Notes under the pieces: generated by a model
What the model was told of the DNA's origin: nothing
The model's input: only the letters and a program-made list of their open reading frames with translations
Databases searched by the model: none
Part shown: piece after piece, positions 50,501-60,722 of the stretch
How positions within the stretch are numbered: position 1 is the first letter of the stretch
Layout of the letters: the number at the start of each line of letters is the position of its first letter
Origin: Lottia gigantea
Lineage: Eukaryota > Mollusca > Gastropoda > Lottiidae
Reading direction: 5' to 3'
Assembly: GCF_000327385.1 (NCBI RefSeq)
Contig: NW_008710950.1
Coordinates: forward strand, 555,167-619,166
Length of the DNA stretch: 64,000 nucleotides
Translations under genes and position numbers: made by a program

Positions 50501-51140
50501 AAGAAGGGAAAAGTCGGCATTTTAGTTGTTGAATATTTATGTAAATAGACCCCAGAAGTACCAGAACTGCACGAAAGTCGCATAATCCCAGATCGTAAAA
50601 TTATTAAATGCGGATAATTAGGCTATGGATGCACGTGGGTTTGAAGGCTCAAATTTCGACAGTGAACTGTGAACACTATTGCTGATTAGAAGAATTACAA
50701 GACTTTTTGTTTCTGAGTTATGGTGAACGCGCCCCTTTAACAAATTTACACTTACCGGAACTTCTACATGGTACTTCATAGCATCAGCTTCGCTTAGCTT
50801 CGGGCCTGTATTTTCATCGTTCACAATGTCAAGCCGACGAACTCCAATAACCACTTTTTTGTATCACGGAAGTTTGTATATGCAGCAATTAGATTGAATT
50901 GTACGTTAACATCCTAATTATACAGGCTTTCGGTCGAGGGCGCTGATCAAACTGAAGTAAGTGTAGCGGCGGGGTAAAGATATAAGGAAAAATAGCATAT
51001 TTCAGGAGTTAGTAAAATTCTATTTTTTCTTTCCTAAATTCATAAAATTACTCACCTGAAATTGCAGCTGATGAAGAAAGTGTTGATAAAATTGATAGAC
51101 CAAGCAAAACCCTGGAGCTGAAGATGTTTGACGTGTTCAT
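44514..51140 (-). CDS. Secreted Pro/Thr-rich mucin-like protein
   Basis: Four minus-strand coding exons: 51056-51140, 45533-45574, 45026-45154 and 44514-44839. All junctions are GT..AG and phase-consistent, giving 193 residues. Residues 1-27 form a signal peptide (basic start, RVLLGLSILSTLSSSAA). TRAKR follows, a possible furin-type site, then GTYCVDGE. Next comes a proline-rich stretch (PKTPPPPAVPPPTTQPPP), a Cys cluster (FLCVFCGTCGSD) and about 90 residues of Thr/Ser/Val/Ala-rich repeats of the ETTTSV type, likely O-glycosylated. Six cysteines are seen in all. No known domain was recognised, so the role (mucus, egg coat or shell matrix) is open. Intron 1 (5.5 kb) contains a transposase-like gene and the TTGTGTT repeat. 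AATAAA lies at 44502-44497. Confidence 0.75.
46338..46730 (+). mobile_element. TTGTGTT-palindrome repeat, copy 2, unsplit
   Basis: Starts CACTGAAAAAAAATC and contains about a dozen AACACAAG / CTTGTGTT modules in both orientations, followed by a unique tail (TGTCCATTTTTTAATTC to AATACAAAACT). It lies in intron 1 of the mucin-like gene. Clear terminal inverted repeats were not found. It serves as the empty-site reference for the BEL/Pao insertion. Confidence 0.75.
47521..49607 (-). pseudogene. DUF7869-like DDE-transposase-type gene, decayed
   Basis: Three overlapping minus-strand frames make up one gene. From the N-terminus: an acidic stretch (DDDVDDRADETYIPESE), a basic stretch (RSRKRKRDPSQWQRNVRHRR), a Cys/His part (NCLNCRFKC..), then FSDTCSGQNRNQ and FMESGHSYMEVDSMHSVIER. 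The DxCxGQNxN and GHSxxxVDxxHxxIE pattern is that of a family I know as DUF7869, found in many copies in animal genomes and thought to be transposon-derived with an RNase H-like fold. That assignment is from memory. At least two frame breaks separate the pieces, so it is unlikely to make a full protein. It sits in intron 1 of the mucin-like gene, same strand. Confidence 0.6.
50220..50675. repeat. Diverged direct repeat pair
   Basis: GAAGGCTCAAATTTCGAC occurs at about 50238 and again at about 50642, each preceded by CGGATAATT and followed by GGTGAAC/AGTGAAC. They are two diverged copies about 400 bp apart; the nature of the repeat is unknown. Confidence 0.4.
50756..50850 (-). CDS. Candidate coding exon, unidentified
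   Basis: Minus-strand open segment with about 47% GC encoding VRRLDIVNDENTGPKLSEA then DAMKYHVEVP, ending at a consensus donor (CCG|GTAAGT). No ATG lies at its head in frame before an upstream stop, so it is either internal or begins at the Met of DAMKYH. It could be a 5' exon of the transposase-like gene downstream. Homology not recognised. Confidence 0.3.
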
Positions 51141-52198
51141 CTTGGTCAAGAAAATGATAATTTGAAATTCTTTCTTCCAATTTTTAATGAGGAGAGGATA
51201 ACATATGGCCATAATTAAACATAGTAGGCCTAAACGACCGACTTTTTTTAATGACCATTAAGGCAGGTACACACGAAGAGATAAACCTTATGGGATTAAT
51301 TGTATGCATAGCCTATGTTCCATGACATAATAATACAAAGCCTACAGTCCTTTCGATTCGTTGCTCACAACGGGGTCTTGGTCATGTGTCTTTTAGTCCA
51401 ACGTTAAAAAGGCGTGAAGGCTAAAGGAAAATCAGAGGTTAGTCGAAATAACTTTTACGATTTTCTGATGTTAAGATGCCATTTTTGAATACGGAAATTA
51501 AGGGCGTACGATGAACACTATATTTGATTTTATTTCAAAGCTGTATCATTTGTTTCCCTTTTTTGGGTGTCAAATGTATTAAGCACAATCGTAGATTTAG
51601 AAGAATTTGTCATTTTGTTTAAATTGGACGAGACGAAGAGTCTTAACCCTGTGGTCCGATTAGATTTTCTGTAAGCTGAATGTACCTGAATAGCTAATAA
51701 GATTGCGTTTAAATGAAGCTTACCTATATTTCTTTACTTTTACACGCTAAAATACTGGAAATGGTGATATCAAAAGAGCACTTGCTGCAATAAATAATGT
51801 TGGGTTGAATGCCATTCCACGTTATTGTAAAAAGTTTTTATTATCAAAAATGTTATACCTGAATATGCTATTTATATATATGTATCTTCGTGATCAAACT
51901 TGTTTTAAACTTAAAAGGGTTCATTAAAAACGGAGATTACTAATTGTTAATTAAGAAGTTTGACCTATTTTTGGTGTTTGGCTTTATAATTGTAATTCGA
52001 TATTATAAGTCGAAACCTTTAAATTACGTAGAAGACATGTTTCTCTACAAGTAGGCATTTATTTCTTAAATTCGTACACTTCTAACAGCTTCCAAAAATC
52101 ATACGAACTTTAAAAGTTTACGTAAACTTACGTTACAAAAACTTTCAGATAGGCGCAAAATAATTTTTCGACCTACAAGAAAAATAGTTGACCACAGC
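51141..52198. other. Gene-free stretch upstream of the mucin-like gene
   Basis: Presumably holds the promoter and 5' UTR of the minus-strand gene starting at 51140. No TATA box or other clear element was identified. Confidence 0.3.
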
Positions 52199-52447
52199 CA
52201 TATACGCCCACCACGGCATGCGGATGGTAAATATTCAAGATTTTGGGGCAAGGGCATTAACTCTGCTTCTAACGGCCGAAAATAGCTCAAATTAGAACTT
52301 GATCTTCGTTGAACTTGAATATGTATACACATACCGAATTTCATTTGATTCCATCAAAAAAATCTAGTTTTTAGAGCGTTTACAAGCAAATGTTGACGGA
52401 CGGACCGGCAGGGGTGCCGACAATATACGTCCACATAGAGCGAATAA
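52199..52447 (+). mobile_element. Short pearl/HINE-like element
   Basis: Left end CCATATACGCCCACCACGG, one core unit (GGCAAGGGCATTAACTC), and a right end GACGGACCGGCAGG..CAATATACGTCCAC. A minimal one-unit copy of the family. Confidence 0.5.
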
Positions 52448-53202
52448 AAAAGCGAATTCCCCTTTCACATTCCTAATGCTACTTTAAAACGGCATAAGGA
52501 TGGGTCTAACAAGTTTGCAAACGAAAACGTAAAGAAACTTTAAAGAGGAAGAACTATCTCATGCTAGATGGTTTTGTTTGTGACCGATGTGTCCCTATTG
52601 GATAATATATATGAACTATTCAAATGGGCGTTATTTATATCCAATTTTGATTGCTTTCGTAAATGGTTCTTGTCCCCATACCCACCACCCTCGGCCTTAC
52701 CGACCCTCTACCTCTGACGATGGCCTATAAAGCAAAAGAAAAATTCTTATAATTTGATGTTAGCCTACTTGTTATGCAATTTTGTCCAACTACATTGAAG
52801 TTACATTTTGCTCTGATTTTGGAATATTATTTAACTATTTTGGGGGGATATATGCTACAGTCCACACCCTGGTCCAATTTATCATCCATGTTGCATTTAA
52901 ACTCACAAAATTTGGTTTTCGGGAAAGTTACAACCATGTGCAGCTTATAAGCATTGCAGATTTGCAACAAGCAATCGGACTTTTAAATCCTTAGGTGGTC
53001 CAATTTACCCACCTTTCCCTTATGTGTTGTTTCTAAATAGAATATTAATAGCAATATAGCCCAGTTCGCCCCTTCCTTTTTAATTGATACAATTATGCTT
53101 GTTCCAAGTTTAATTCCGATCCTGTGTCCATTTTATTTTGGTTCTATGGTTTTGCAAATTTGATATAGAGTAGACTGGAATGGTAAAACTTCCAAACAAC
53201 AA

Positions 53203-53458
53203 AAGATAGCTTGTCAAGCAAGGTAGGATACGCCCACTGTAAGATTTTAAATAAAAATATTTGGCAGTACAGTAACAATTACCAGTATGAAATATTCAAC
53301 CTTCAGTCTTAGGCCTACACTTCTTTTGAACTTTTTGTGGCGATACTATTATTATTACCAAGTTTCCTCGAAGTTCGTCAAGAATTATGCCTTCATATAG
53401 TATGTTTACGAGATAAAAATTGAACGCGTTTTCAAGAACAAGGACAATAACTCATACT
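53203..53458 (+). mobile_element. Pearl/HINE-like element, subfamily A, left part
   Basis: Starts AAGATAGCTTGTCAAGCAAG and GATACGCCCAC with one to two core units. Split by the TIR element at 53459-54018, resuming at 54019-54160 and then truncated. Confidence 0.6.
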
Positions 53459-54018
53459 TACGGTGGCTCACATACGACATTTTCCCCTTTTTATTCAGCA
53501 TCAAAAACTTTTTTTACTTGGTGAAAATTTAATTTCCTGTAATTTTTAATTAAAAACTTTAATTTTCACCTAGTTGATAATTATTTTCACCTAGGTGAAA
53601 ATTAGGTGATAATTCGTTTAATTTTTAATTAAAAACTTTAATTTGCACCTAGGTGAAAATAATTTTCACGAATGTGATAATTGAAGAATTTTGAATTAAA
53701 AACTTTTTTTTACAAGATTCGTTGAATTATCACCTAGGTGGAAATCATTTTCACCTTGGTGAAAATTAATGTTTTTAATTAAAAATTACACGAATTATCA
53801 CCTAATTTTCACCCAGGTGAAAATAAATATTACCTGGGTGAAAATTAAAGTTTTTAATTCAAAATTAAACGAATTATTACCTAATTTTCACCTTGGTGAA
53901 AATAATTATCACCCAGGTGAAAATTTAAGTTTTTAATTAAAAATTAATGTTTTTAATTCAAAATTAATGTTTTTAATTCAAAATTAAAAGTGAAATATGT
54001 CGTATGTGAGCCACCATA
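53459..54018. mobile_element. TIR element with interior array of CACCTAGGTG palindromes
   Basis: 560 bp. Ends TACGGTGGCTCACATACGAC and, on the other strand, TATGGTGGCTCACATACGAC (one mismatch). A 6-bp duplication CATACT flanks it (53453-53458, 54019-54024). The interior is nearly all made of palindromic modules TTTTCACCTAGGTGAAAA joined by TTTTTAATTAAAAACTTTAA-type spacers. It has no open frame of note. Superfamily unknown: the 6-bp duplication does not settle it. It inserted into a pearl-like core unit. Confidence 0.8.
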
Positions 54019-54160
54019 CATACTAAATATTTTTCTATTTTTCTGATTTTCGATAGGGTTCATCCTTGGGTGATAACAAACATTCATACCAAGTTTCGTC
54101 AGAATCAGTCAAGAATTGTGCCATCTAGAGTGTTGAAGAGTAGATGGGTGCGGGCGTAAA
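54019..54160 (+). mobile_element. Pearl/HINE-like element, subfamily A, right part
   Basis: Continues the core unit (CATACTAAATATTTTTC.., GTTCATCCTTGGGTGAT) and ends abruptly after AGAGTGTTGAAGAG, without the terminal hairpin. Confidence 0.55.
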
Positions 54161-54540
54161 AAAACGCATCTTAGGACTTTCAGAAAATCCCCATTTAACG
54201 GCTAATTTGTTCTTACTCTACTCCGGTCGAAAACTGTCATAATATGCGCAGAGGCCCGAAAAGGGACAGATGTTTAGGACTAGGGCTTACCCATAGACAT
54301 AATAGAAATATAGTTAAACTCTATGGTCTTACCCTACATCGATTAGGCCTACCCTGCTCGAGAAAAACCCTATAATCAGCTGCAAAAACTAACACTTTAG
54401 TGAAAACAAATAAAAGCCTTAGTTTTTTTTTCAATTTACTGATTTTGTGTGATTGTAAATAGGCTACGTGCAGTCCCGCAGGTTAATTCTTGTGCGAGTC
54501 TAAAGAATAGTCAACCATTTTATCTGCTGATTTGTGTCCA

Positions 54541-54612
54541 CCAATAAAATTCAATAATGTGCTAGATCAGTCCATGAATGATATCAGCTGTTCATTAGCG
54601 TACCACGGGTGA
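54541..54612 (+). promoter_or_regulatory. Candidate CYP51 promoter elements
   Basis: A CCAAT box at 54541-54545 and, 58 bp on, CCACGGGTGA (54603-54612), whose reverse complement TCACCCGTGG partly resembles a sterol regulatory element. NF-Y plus SREBP control is known for animal sterol genes; here only the loose matches are seen. They lie just upstream of a probable 5' UTR exon ending at the donor GAAA|GTGAGT (54665/54666). Confidence 0.25.
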
Positions 54613-55116
54613 GCCAAGATCAGTTGTTACTAACATCGAATTGTTATCCAGCAAAGATTAAGAAAGTGAGTACGTATTTAACAATCACGACTTCCACAAC
54701 CTTAGTCTGAATCGTCCACTATAATATTCAAGTTTGTATTCATAATTTCATTTACGGTAGTCCTATAGGCTAATGTAACTTTTGACGGTACAGCACATAT
54801 TAAAATATTCGTCTGCTGCGTAGGAATATCGCTTTTTCACGATATAGCATTCTTTTTCATTATATAAGTTTTTATTTTTTGGATATGGTGAATAAAATAG
54901 AAATGAAAAAACGAAACTATAAATGGTGTTTCTTATTATTTCAGATCGTCAAAATCGGGCACTGAAAACATTATTTTTCGAAATCGCATAGACTTCCGGT
55001 GGTGTTGTTAGGATTTGATAGCGTGAAAATTATCGTACGATAGAAGAAAGAATAACAGCTGATATTTATGATTTGTGACTTGGTGTTTAAGTTTAGTGAC
55101 AGTTCTTTCAAAGAAA

Positions 55117-56604
55117 ATGTGGAATTGGTTAAAGGAAACCGTATTGGGCAGTAGTTTTACTAGTTTTCAAGATGCGAGTACTTTATTACTTATTTCAATT
55201 CTTGTGATTATGATAGTAGTTTTATTACAAAGAAAACTGACTTCTACCTCTGTAGACGAAGGGAACTTACCACCACAAATACCCTCAACCATCCCATTTC
55301 TTGGGGAAGCAGTAAATTTTAACCAAAATCCAATTGAGTATTTATTGGCAGCATATAAAAAACATGGGCCGGTGTTTACATTTACAATGGTTGGAAAAAC
55401 TTTCACCTATTTAATTGGATCAGAATCTTCTGCTTTGTTTTTTAATAGTAAAAATGAAGATCTAAATGCAGAAGATGTCTATAGTCGTCTGACAACACCT
55501 GTTTTTGGGAAAGGTGTTGCTTATGATTGCCCTAATCCATTATTTCTAGAGCAGAAGAAGATTTTGAAGTCTGGTTTGAATATCGCACAGTTTAAAGAAC
55601 ACATTCCTTTAATAATTGAAGAGGCTAATCAATACTTTGAGAGATGGGGGGATAATGGGACTACTGACTTATTCAAGGCCTTGTCTGAACTTATAATTCT
55701 TACGGCAAGTCGTTGTCTACATGGTAAGGAAATCAGATCCAAACTTGATGAAAGTGTTGCACAATTGTATGCAGATCTTGATGGAGGATTTACACACCTT
55801 GCATGGTTATTACCAGGATGGTTGCCGTTGCCCAGTTTCAGAAAACGAGATAGAGCTCATCTAGAAATGAAAAAGATATTTCATGAGGTTATTCGAAATC
55901 GTCGAAAGAATGGAAATGAGGATGAAGAAGATATGTTACATGCGTTAATAACATCTACATATAAAGACGGACGTCCACTAACTGATGATGAAATTTCTGG
56001 CATGTTAATTGGTTTATTGTTGGCTGGTCAACATACTTCATCAACAACAAGTGCCTGGATGGGTTTTTTCATCTCAAAACATCAAGAGATTCAAGATAAA
56101 CTGTATGAAGAACAAAAGAAAGTATGTGGAAGTGGTGACATAGACCTAATCACCTATCAAGATTTGAAGGATTGTCAACTACTGGACAGATGTTTAAAAG
56201 AATCATTACGCTTACGACCACCAATCATGACCATGATGAGGATGTGTAGAAGCCCTCAAAAAGTTTGTGGTTATACAATACCAGTTGGTCATCAAATTTG
56301 TGTCTCTCCACCAACAAATCAGAGATTGGAGGATACATGGACTAATGCGACTGTATATAATCCTGACCGCTTTTTAGACCCTGATGTAGCTAACAGTGAA
56401 AAGTTTGCTTACGTGCCTTTTGGTGCTGGCCGCCACAGATGTATTGGTGAATCATTTGCCTATATTCAGATAAAAACGTTATGGTCAGTTATGTTAAGAA
56501 AATATAAATTTGAGCTGGTTGATGGTTATTTCCCTGAAATTGACTACTCTACCATGATTCATACTCCAAAAAATCCTGTCATCAAATATTCTCTCAGAAA
56601 ATGA
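55117..56604 (+). CDS. CYP51: Sterol 14-alpha-demethylase (CYP51)
   Basis: 495 residues in one exon. It removes the 14-alpha-methyl group of lanosterol-type sterols in the ER membrane, using NADPH-P450 reductase. An N-terminal anchor spans about residues 20-37. The B'-region signature has Y122, G131 and D137 ([16 protein letters not shown]); the I-helix AGQHTSS is at 303-309, E362xxR365 in the K helix, and the heme loop [10 protein letters not shown] has Cys442. Similarity to human CYP51A1 is very high throughout and length is normal (human about 503). The ATG at 55117 is chosen because no in-frame ATG precedes it; the frame stays open upstream only into non-conserved sequence. A probable 5' UTR intron is 54666-54944 (TTATTTCAG acceptor). 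AATAAA lies at 56813-56818. The lack of coding introns is unusual next to the many-exon vertebrate gene. Confidence 0.97.
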   Translation: MWNWLKETVLGSSFTSFQDASTLLLISILVIMIVVLLQRKLTSTSVDEGNLPPQIPSTIPFLGEAVNFNQNPIEYLLAAYKKHGPVFTFTMVGKTFTYLIGSESSALFFNSKNEDLNAEDVYSRLTTPVFGKGVAYDCPNPLFLEQKKILKSGLNIAQFKEHIPLIIEEANQYFERWGDNGTTDLFKALSELIILTASRCLHGKEIRSKLDESVAQLYADLDGGFTHLAWLLPGWLPLPSFRKRDRAHLEMKKIFHEVIRNRRKNGNEDEEDMLHALITSTYKDGRPLTDDEISGMLIGLLLAGQHTSSTTSAWMGFFISKHQEIQDKLYEEQKKVCGSGDIDLITYQDLKDCQLLDRCLKESLRLRPPIMTMMRMCRSPQKVCGYTIPVGHQICVSPPTNQRLEDTWTNATVYNPDRFLDPDVANSEKFAYVPFGAGRHRCIGESFAYIQIKTLWSVMLRKYKFELVDGYFPEIDYSTMIHTPKNPVIKYSLRK

Positions 56605-56818
56605 TCTTAAATTGTGCCATATCTAAACATATGTCTTTGTGGTAAATCTATTGTTGGATTTGATATGGTCTTACCTTGAACACAGTTCTTTTTGTGGTGA
56701 TCCAAGCTTGCTGAAATATCTCTTTGCCAAATGTTGAATATCATATCTAAATTTTTTGAAAAAAATGAGACAAGCTCAAATATAAACAATATTAAGAAAT
56801 TTTATCATTGATAATAAA

Positions 56819-57518
56819 AAAGATGTTGGAACCACTTGTCAAGTAAAAACACTGGAGTATGAAATTAGCTATCATGTGTATATGTTAAGAAACTTTTAAA
56901 AGTTTTTTTGTTAACTTCCAAAGCCAAACTAATAATAATGCTGTTGTCTGGCCTATTTAGTCATTGTATCTTTATATACTGTTAAAAATATTTTGTTTGT
57001 TTTAAAAAAAATCTGTTTTATATGTTCAACTGAGCTACAGGGCCGTATCCAGATAAGCATTTTGTCCCTTGTCATGGAAAATTATGATGGGCGAAATTTA
57101 AAAAGTCCTGTGTAAATAGCTATATTCAGGTGCAAGATATATGTCTAAAGAAAGGACTAGTATTGTCCAGTTTTGTGCCGTCCTGCCTACAGCTTTGCGA
57201 TGGATAGGAAAATGAGCACCAAAGATTCAAATAATCACAAGTCTGCACTCTACTGTTATTGTATTTTCATTTGTTAAAAGAATGATTTAGATTAGTTCCA
57301 TATTGTCGATAACTGTCTTTCAGCTACTGCCTTGAATTATTCAAATTCCAAATCTGCTTATGGGTTGAATTCATAAAACTCAGCATTTGCTTTTCTGGGC
57401 TTTTCCTCAATTTAGCATTCATAAAACTTAAGAATTGTTTCCTTGACAATAGCAAAAGCTAGATATTTATCCTTGCGAGAAACAGTCTCCAGTTTGCGTT
57501 TACCCTGCCACTTCAAAT
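56819..57518. other. Intergenic, nothing recognised
   Basis: Downstream of the CYP51 poly(A) signal; no coding or repeat signal with clear limits. Confidence 0.4.
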
Positions 57519-57822
57519 TTGAGTCAGTCCAGGATCATTATATATTATGATCAAACCAAGATTCATTCAAATCAAATGAAAACTGTAGTCTCTATTGCGG
57601 TCACAAATTTGGATGCCTTTCTACTAAGGGCGATAATTCAAACATTGTTCTTCGAAAAATTGTCAAATTCGAACTTGACCAATGAATATGAATCATCACA
57701 ACAAATTTCATTCAAATCGAATGAAAACTGTAGTCTCTATTGCGCTCACGTGAAATGTCGATAGACCGATGGACAGGGGCAATGGCAATATACGTCCACG
57801 TTTCAATGTGGGCGTATAAAAA
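57519..57822 (+). mobile_element. Pearl/HINE-like element, right part
   Basis: Decayed core units (ATTCAAATCAAATGAAAACTG twice, about 175 bp apart) and a right end AATATACGTCCACGTTTCAA..GTGGGCGTATAAAAAA. The left end is missing. Confidence 0.55.
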
Positions 57823-57940
57823 AACAATTCCGACGTAAAGTTGCAGCCATTCTGACAGGCACGGTCGATCCCTAAAAAAATATACCAACCTTCAATACTT
57901 GTCATTAGTTATTCGTAGGATTCTAATTTAATTGATTTCT

Positions 57941-58840
57941 TACGGTGGCTCATGTACGTACGGAAGCGTATTATGGCCATTCAATTTTTTTATTTTTTTA
58001 TTTTCAAGTTAGTATGTTGAATTTAGTAACTTGAATTCTCAAGTGAGTATGTTGAATTTTCAACCTAGTATGTTGAATTTTCAAGTTAGTATCTTGAATT
58101 TTCAAGTTAGTATCTTGAATTTTCAAGCTAGTATCTTGAATTTAGTAACTTGAATTTTCAAGTTAGTATCTTAAATTTTCAAGTTTGTATCTTGAATTTT
58201 CAAGTTAGTATCTCGAATTTTCAAGTTACTAACTTGAAAATTCAACATACTAACTTGAAAATTCAAAAAAAAAAAAAAAAAAATGAATGGCCCTAATACG
58301 CTTCCGTACGTACGACATTTTCCACTTTTTATTTTCAATTAAAAACTTTAATTTTCACCTAGGTGAAACTGTAACTGAACGGTACTTCTGAACTAAAAAC
58401 TTTTTACCTAGGTGATAATTGGTGTAATTTTTAATTAAAAAATTTAATTTTCACCTCGGTGAAAATAATTTTCACCAAAGTGATAATTGAAGAATTTTGA
58501 ATTAAAAACTTTTTTTTACAAGATTTGTTGAATTATCACCTAGGTGGAAATTATTTTCACCAAGGTGGAAATTAAAGTTTTTAATTAAAAATTACACGAA
58601 TTATCACCTAATTTTCAGCTAGGTGAAAATTAAAGTTTTAAATTAAAAATTATAGATAAAAATAATATATATAAGATAAGAATAAAATAATTATCACCTG
58701 GGTGAAAATTAAAGTTTTTAAATTCAAAATTACAGGAATTATCACCTAAATTTTCACCTAGATGAAAATAATTATCACCCAGGTGAAAATTTAAGTTTTT
58801 AATTCAACATTAACTTTCACCTAGGTGATAATTAATTTTT
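57941..58840. mobile_element. Second copy of the CACCTAGGTG-palindrome TIR element, nested and truncated
   Basis: Left end TACGGTGGCTCATGTAC matches the left TIR at 53459. After the nested element (57958-58309) it resumes as GACATTTTCC and continues with the same CACCTAGGTG modules to about 58840. The right TIR is missing. Confidence 0.7.
57958..58309. mobile_element. TIR element with interior array of ~21-bp palindromic units
   Basis: 352 bp. Inverted ends GTACGGAAGCGTATTA followed by (T/G)GGCCATTCA on both strands, 25 bp with one mismatch. A probable 4-bp GTAC duplication flanks it (57954-57957, 58310-58313), though GTAC being palindromic leaves the exact limit uncertain. The interior is about a dozen units of TTGAATTTTCAAGTTAGTAT type, then a poly(A) run. 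It inserted into the element at 57941-58840. Confidence 0.75.
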
Positions 58841-58845
58841 ATTGG

Positions 58846-59400
58846 TGTTGCCTTTGACTTAGTAAAAACGTGTCAAATTTTCCATGTAGGCACAATATAG
58901 AGACAAAAGTTTTTATCCGATCTTCATGAAACTTGGTATGCATGTATGTATTGATGAGTTCTCAGTCAAGTTCGAAAACGGTAATAATCAGATGAACTGT
59001 TTCAGAGTTATTGCCTGGACTTAGTAAAACGCGTCAAATTTGTCTTGTAGGCACGATAGAGACTACAGTTTTTATCTGATTTTGATGAAACTTGGTATGC
59101 ATTTATATATTGGTGAGATCTCGGTCAGGTTCGTAATTGGTAATAATCTGATGAAGGGTTTCGGAGTCATTGCCCTTGACTTAGTAAAAACGTGTAAAAT
59201 TTGCACGAAAAAGACACCAGTTTTTATCCAATATTGATGAAACTAGATATGTATGTATTATTGAGATCTCTGTCAAGTTAGAAATTGGTAATATTCAATG
59301 AACCGTTTCAGAGTTATTGCCCTTGTGTTTTTAGCTATGAGACATTGTTCATGTTTGAATTTGATGATAATTTGATGAACTGTTTCAGGTTTTTGCATTG
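58846..59400 (-). repeat. Pearl/HINE-like subfamily B core units, inverted
   Basis: Three diverged units containing TGATGAAACTTGGTATGCAT, ATTGCC..GACTTAGTAAAA and GAGATCTCGGTCAGG-type blocks, the reverse complement of the units at 19616-20181. Terminal sequences were not found. Confidence 0.5.
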
Positions 59401-60371
59401 ACTTGACTTCAATTAATATAGAAAGAAATTTTGCCAAAGATGTTGATTTCGACAAAGTTATTCAGACGTTTGTATTAATAAAAAAAGAAAAAAGAAAGCT
59501 ATATATGACTAAAGTTGATGACCATGATAATTGAAACTATAAACACATTTCAAGATAAAAAAAAAAAACATAAATGTAAATATCCATTAGCTAGAAATCT
59601 CGTCCAAAGTCGGGCGGAAACGTAAATGTTTGGTGATTTGCCGTTGGCCTGGTAGGCCTACTTAGATATATCTATGGTTATAACACTCGATTTGCTTATG
59701 CGTCTGTCTACCCGAAGTTGCAGACTGGGTATCAATGACAATCCATTGCAAAATTTTAGACGCAACTGCTTCTAAAAACTCTCTTTTCTTGAAAATTAGA
59801 AAAGGTCTCATAGCCTTGACCCTGAAACAAAACAAATATGTTGAAAAGTTGAAAATTTTATATAGAGGTGGGTGTGATCAGCACCAAAGATTTAGGATGA
59901 CCATGACATCGTGTTCTGTAGGTAAATAATGAAACTTTGTAGTATAATACAATATCTACTAAGATGCAATGCCACTTGGGCGTACAATTTCAAACAATAA
60001 AGAAAGGCAAATGAAATGAACTCAAACTGTTGCATAAGCGAAAATTTTCATAATACACCAAGGTTATGCCCTTCATTTTTTACTATTTTGTCTTCAAAAA
60101 AAAAAAACATGAATGAATAGTAGATGTAAAGTAAGTACGGTAAGAGACACAAAAAGGCCTAGGCTACACAACTAAAACTTGAGGCTAGAACTTGGTAGAA
60201 CAACATTTCTCTAGAGGCTCTGGCCAGTTATAAGGAATAATGGTTGTAACATTGAATTGTATCGAAAACAATGTGACGAAAGCACAGGAACAGGAGGTAT
60301 AAGTTTATAGTTCTAGAAAATAAACAAAATATTGTGTTGATAAATAGCCTATTACTTTCAAATCTCACTTT
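59401..60371. other. Gene-free stretch
   Basis: No coding signal or bounded element recognised. Confidence 0.4.
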
Positions 60372-60530
60372 TAGACTTGCTTTTCCATGTCAGCCCCTCT
60401 TACCTGCATAACTGACAGGGGGAAACCGGGTTGAAAAATCCGAAGGTATTATCTCCACCTATGCCGGGATTGAACCCTGGACCTTCAGGCTAGCGAGCAA
60501 GCAACTAACTCACTAAGCCACCGCGGCTCC
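60372..60530 (-). mobile_element. SINE, head-containing truncated copy
   Basis: Same family as 13517-13882. On the minus strand it starts GGAGCCGCGGTGGCTTAG, with A-box-like TGGCTTAGTGAG and B-box-like GGTCCAGGGTTCAATCCC, a closer match to a tRNA B box than the other copy. The 3' part and tail are missing. Confidence 0.8.
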
Positions 60531-60722
60531 AGGAAACTGGCTACTAATGTACTGGTTTGTAAACTGTCAGGCCATTGAACAATTCTGCACTGTGCAAATT
60601 GTGTTGACTATAAGCTTAATTATAAGCAATGAAATGTTAATATAATATAATGTAAAAATATTTTATTTTTGTCAGGATGAGGAATAAAAGAACAACATTA
60701 GTTTAGATGTTAAATTGTCCAC

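Noticed and set aside
55075-55116. Upstream extension of CYP51 to a GTG
   Set aside because: Non-conserved residues and no ATG; the start at 55117 fits the family.
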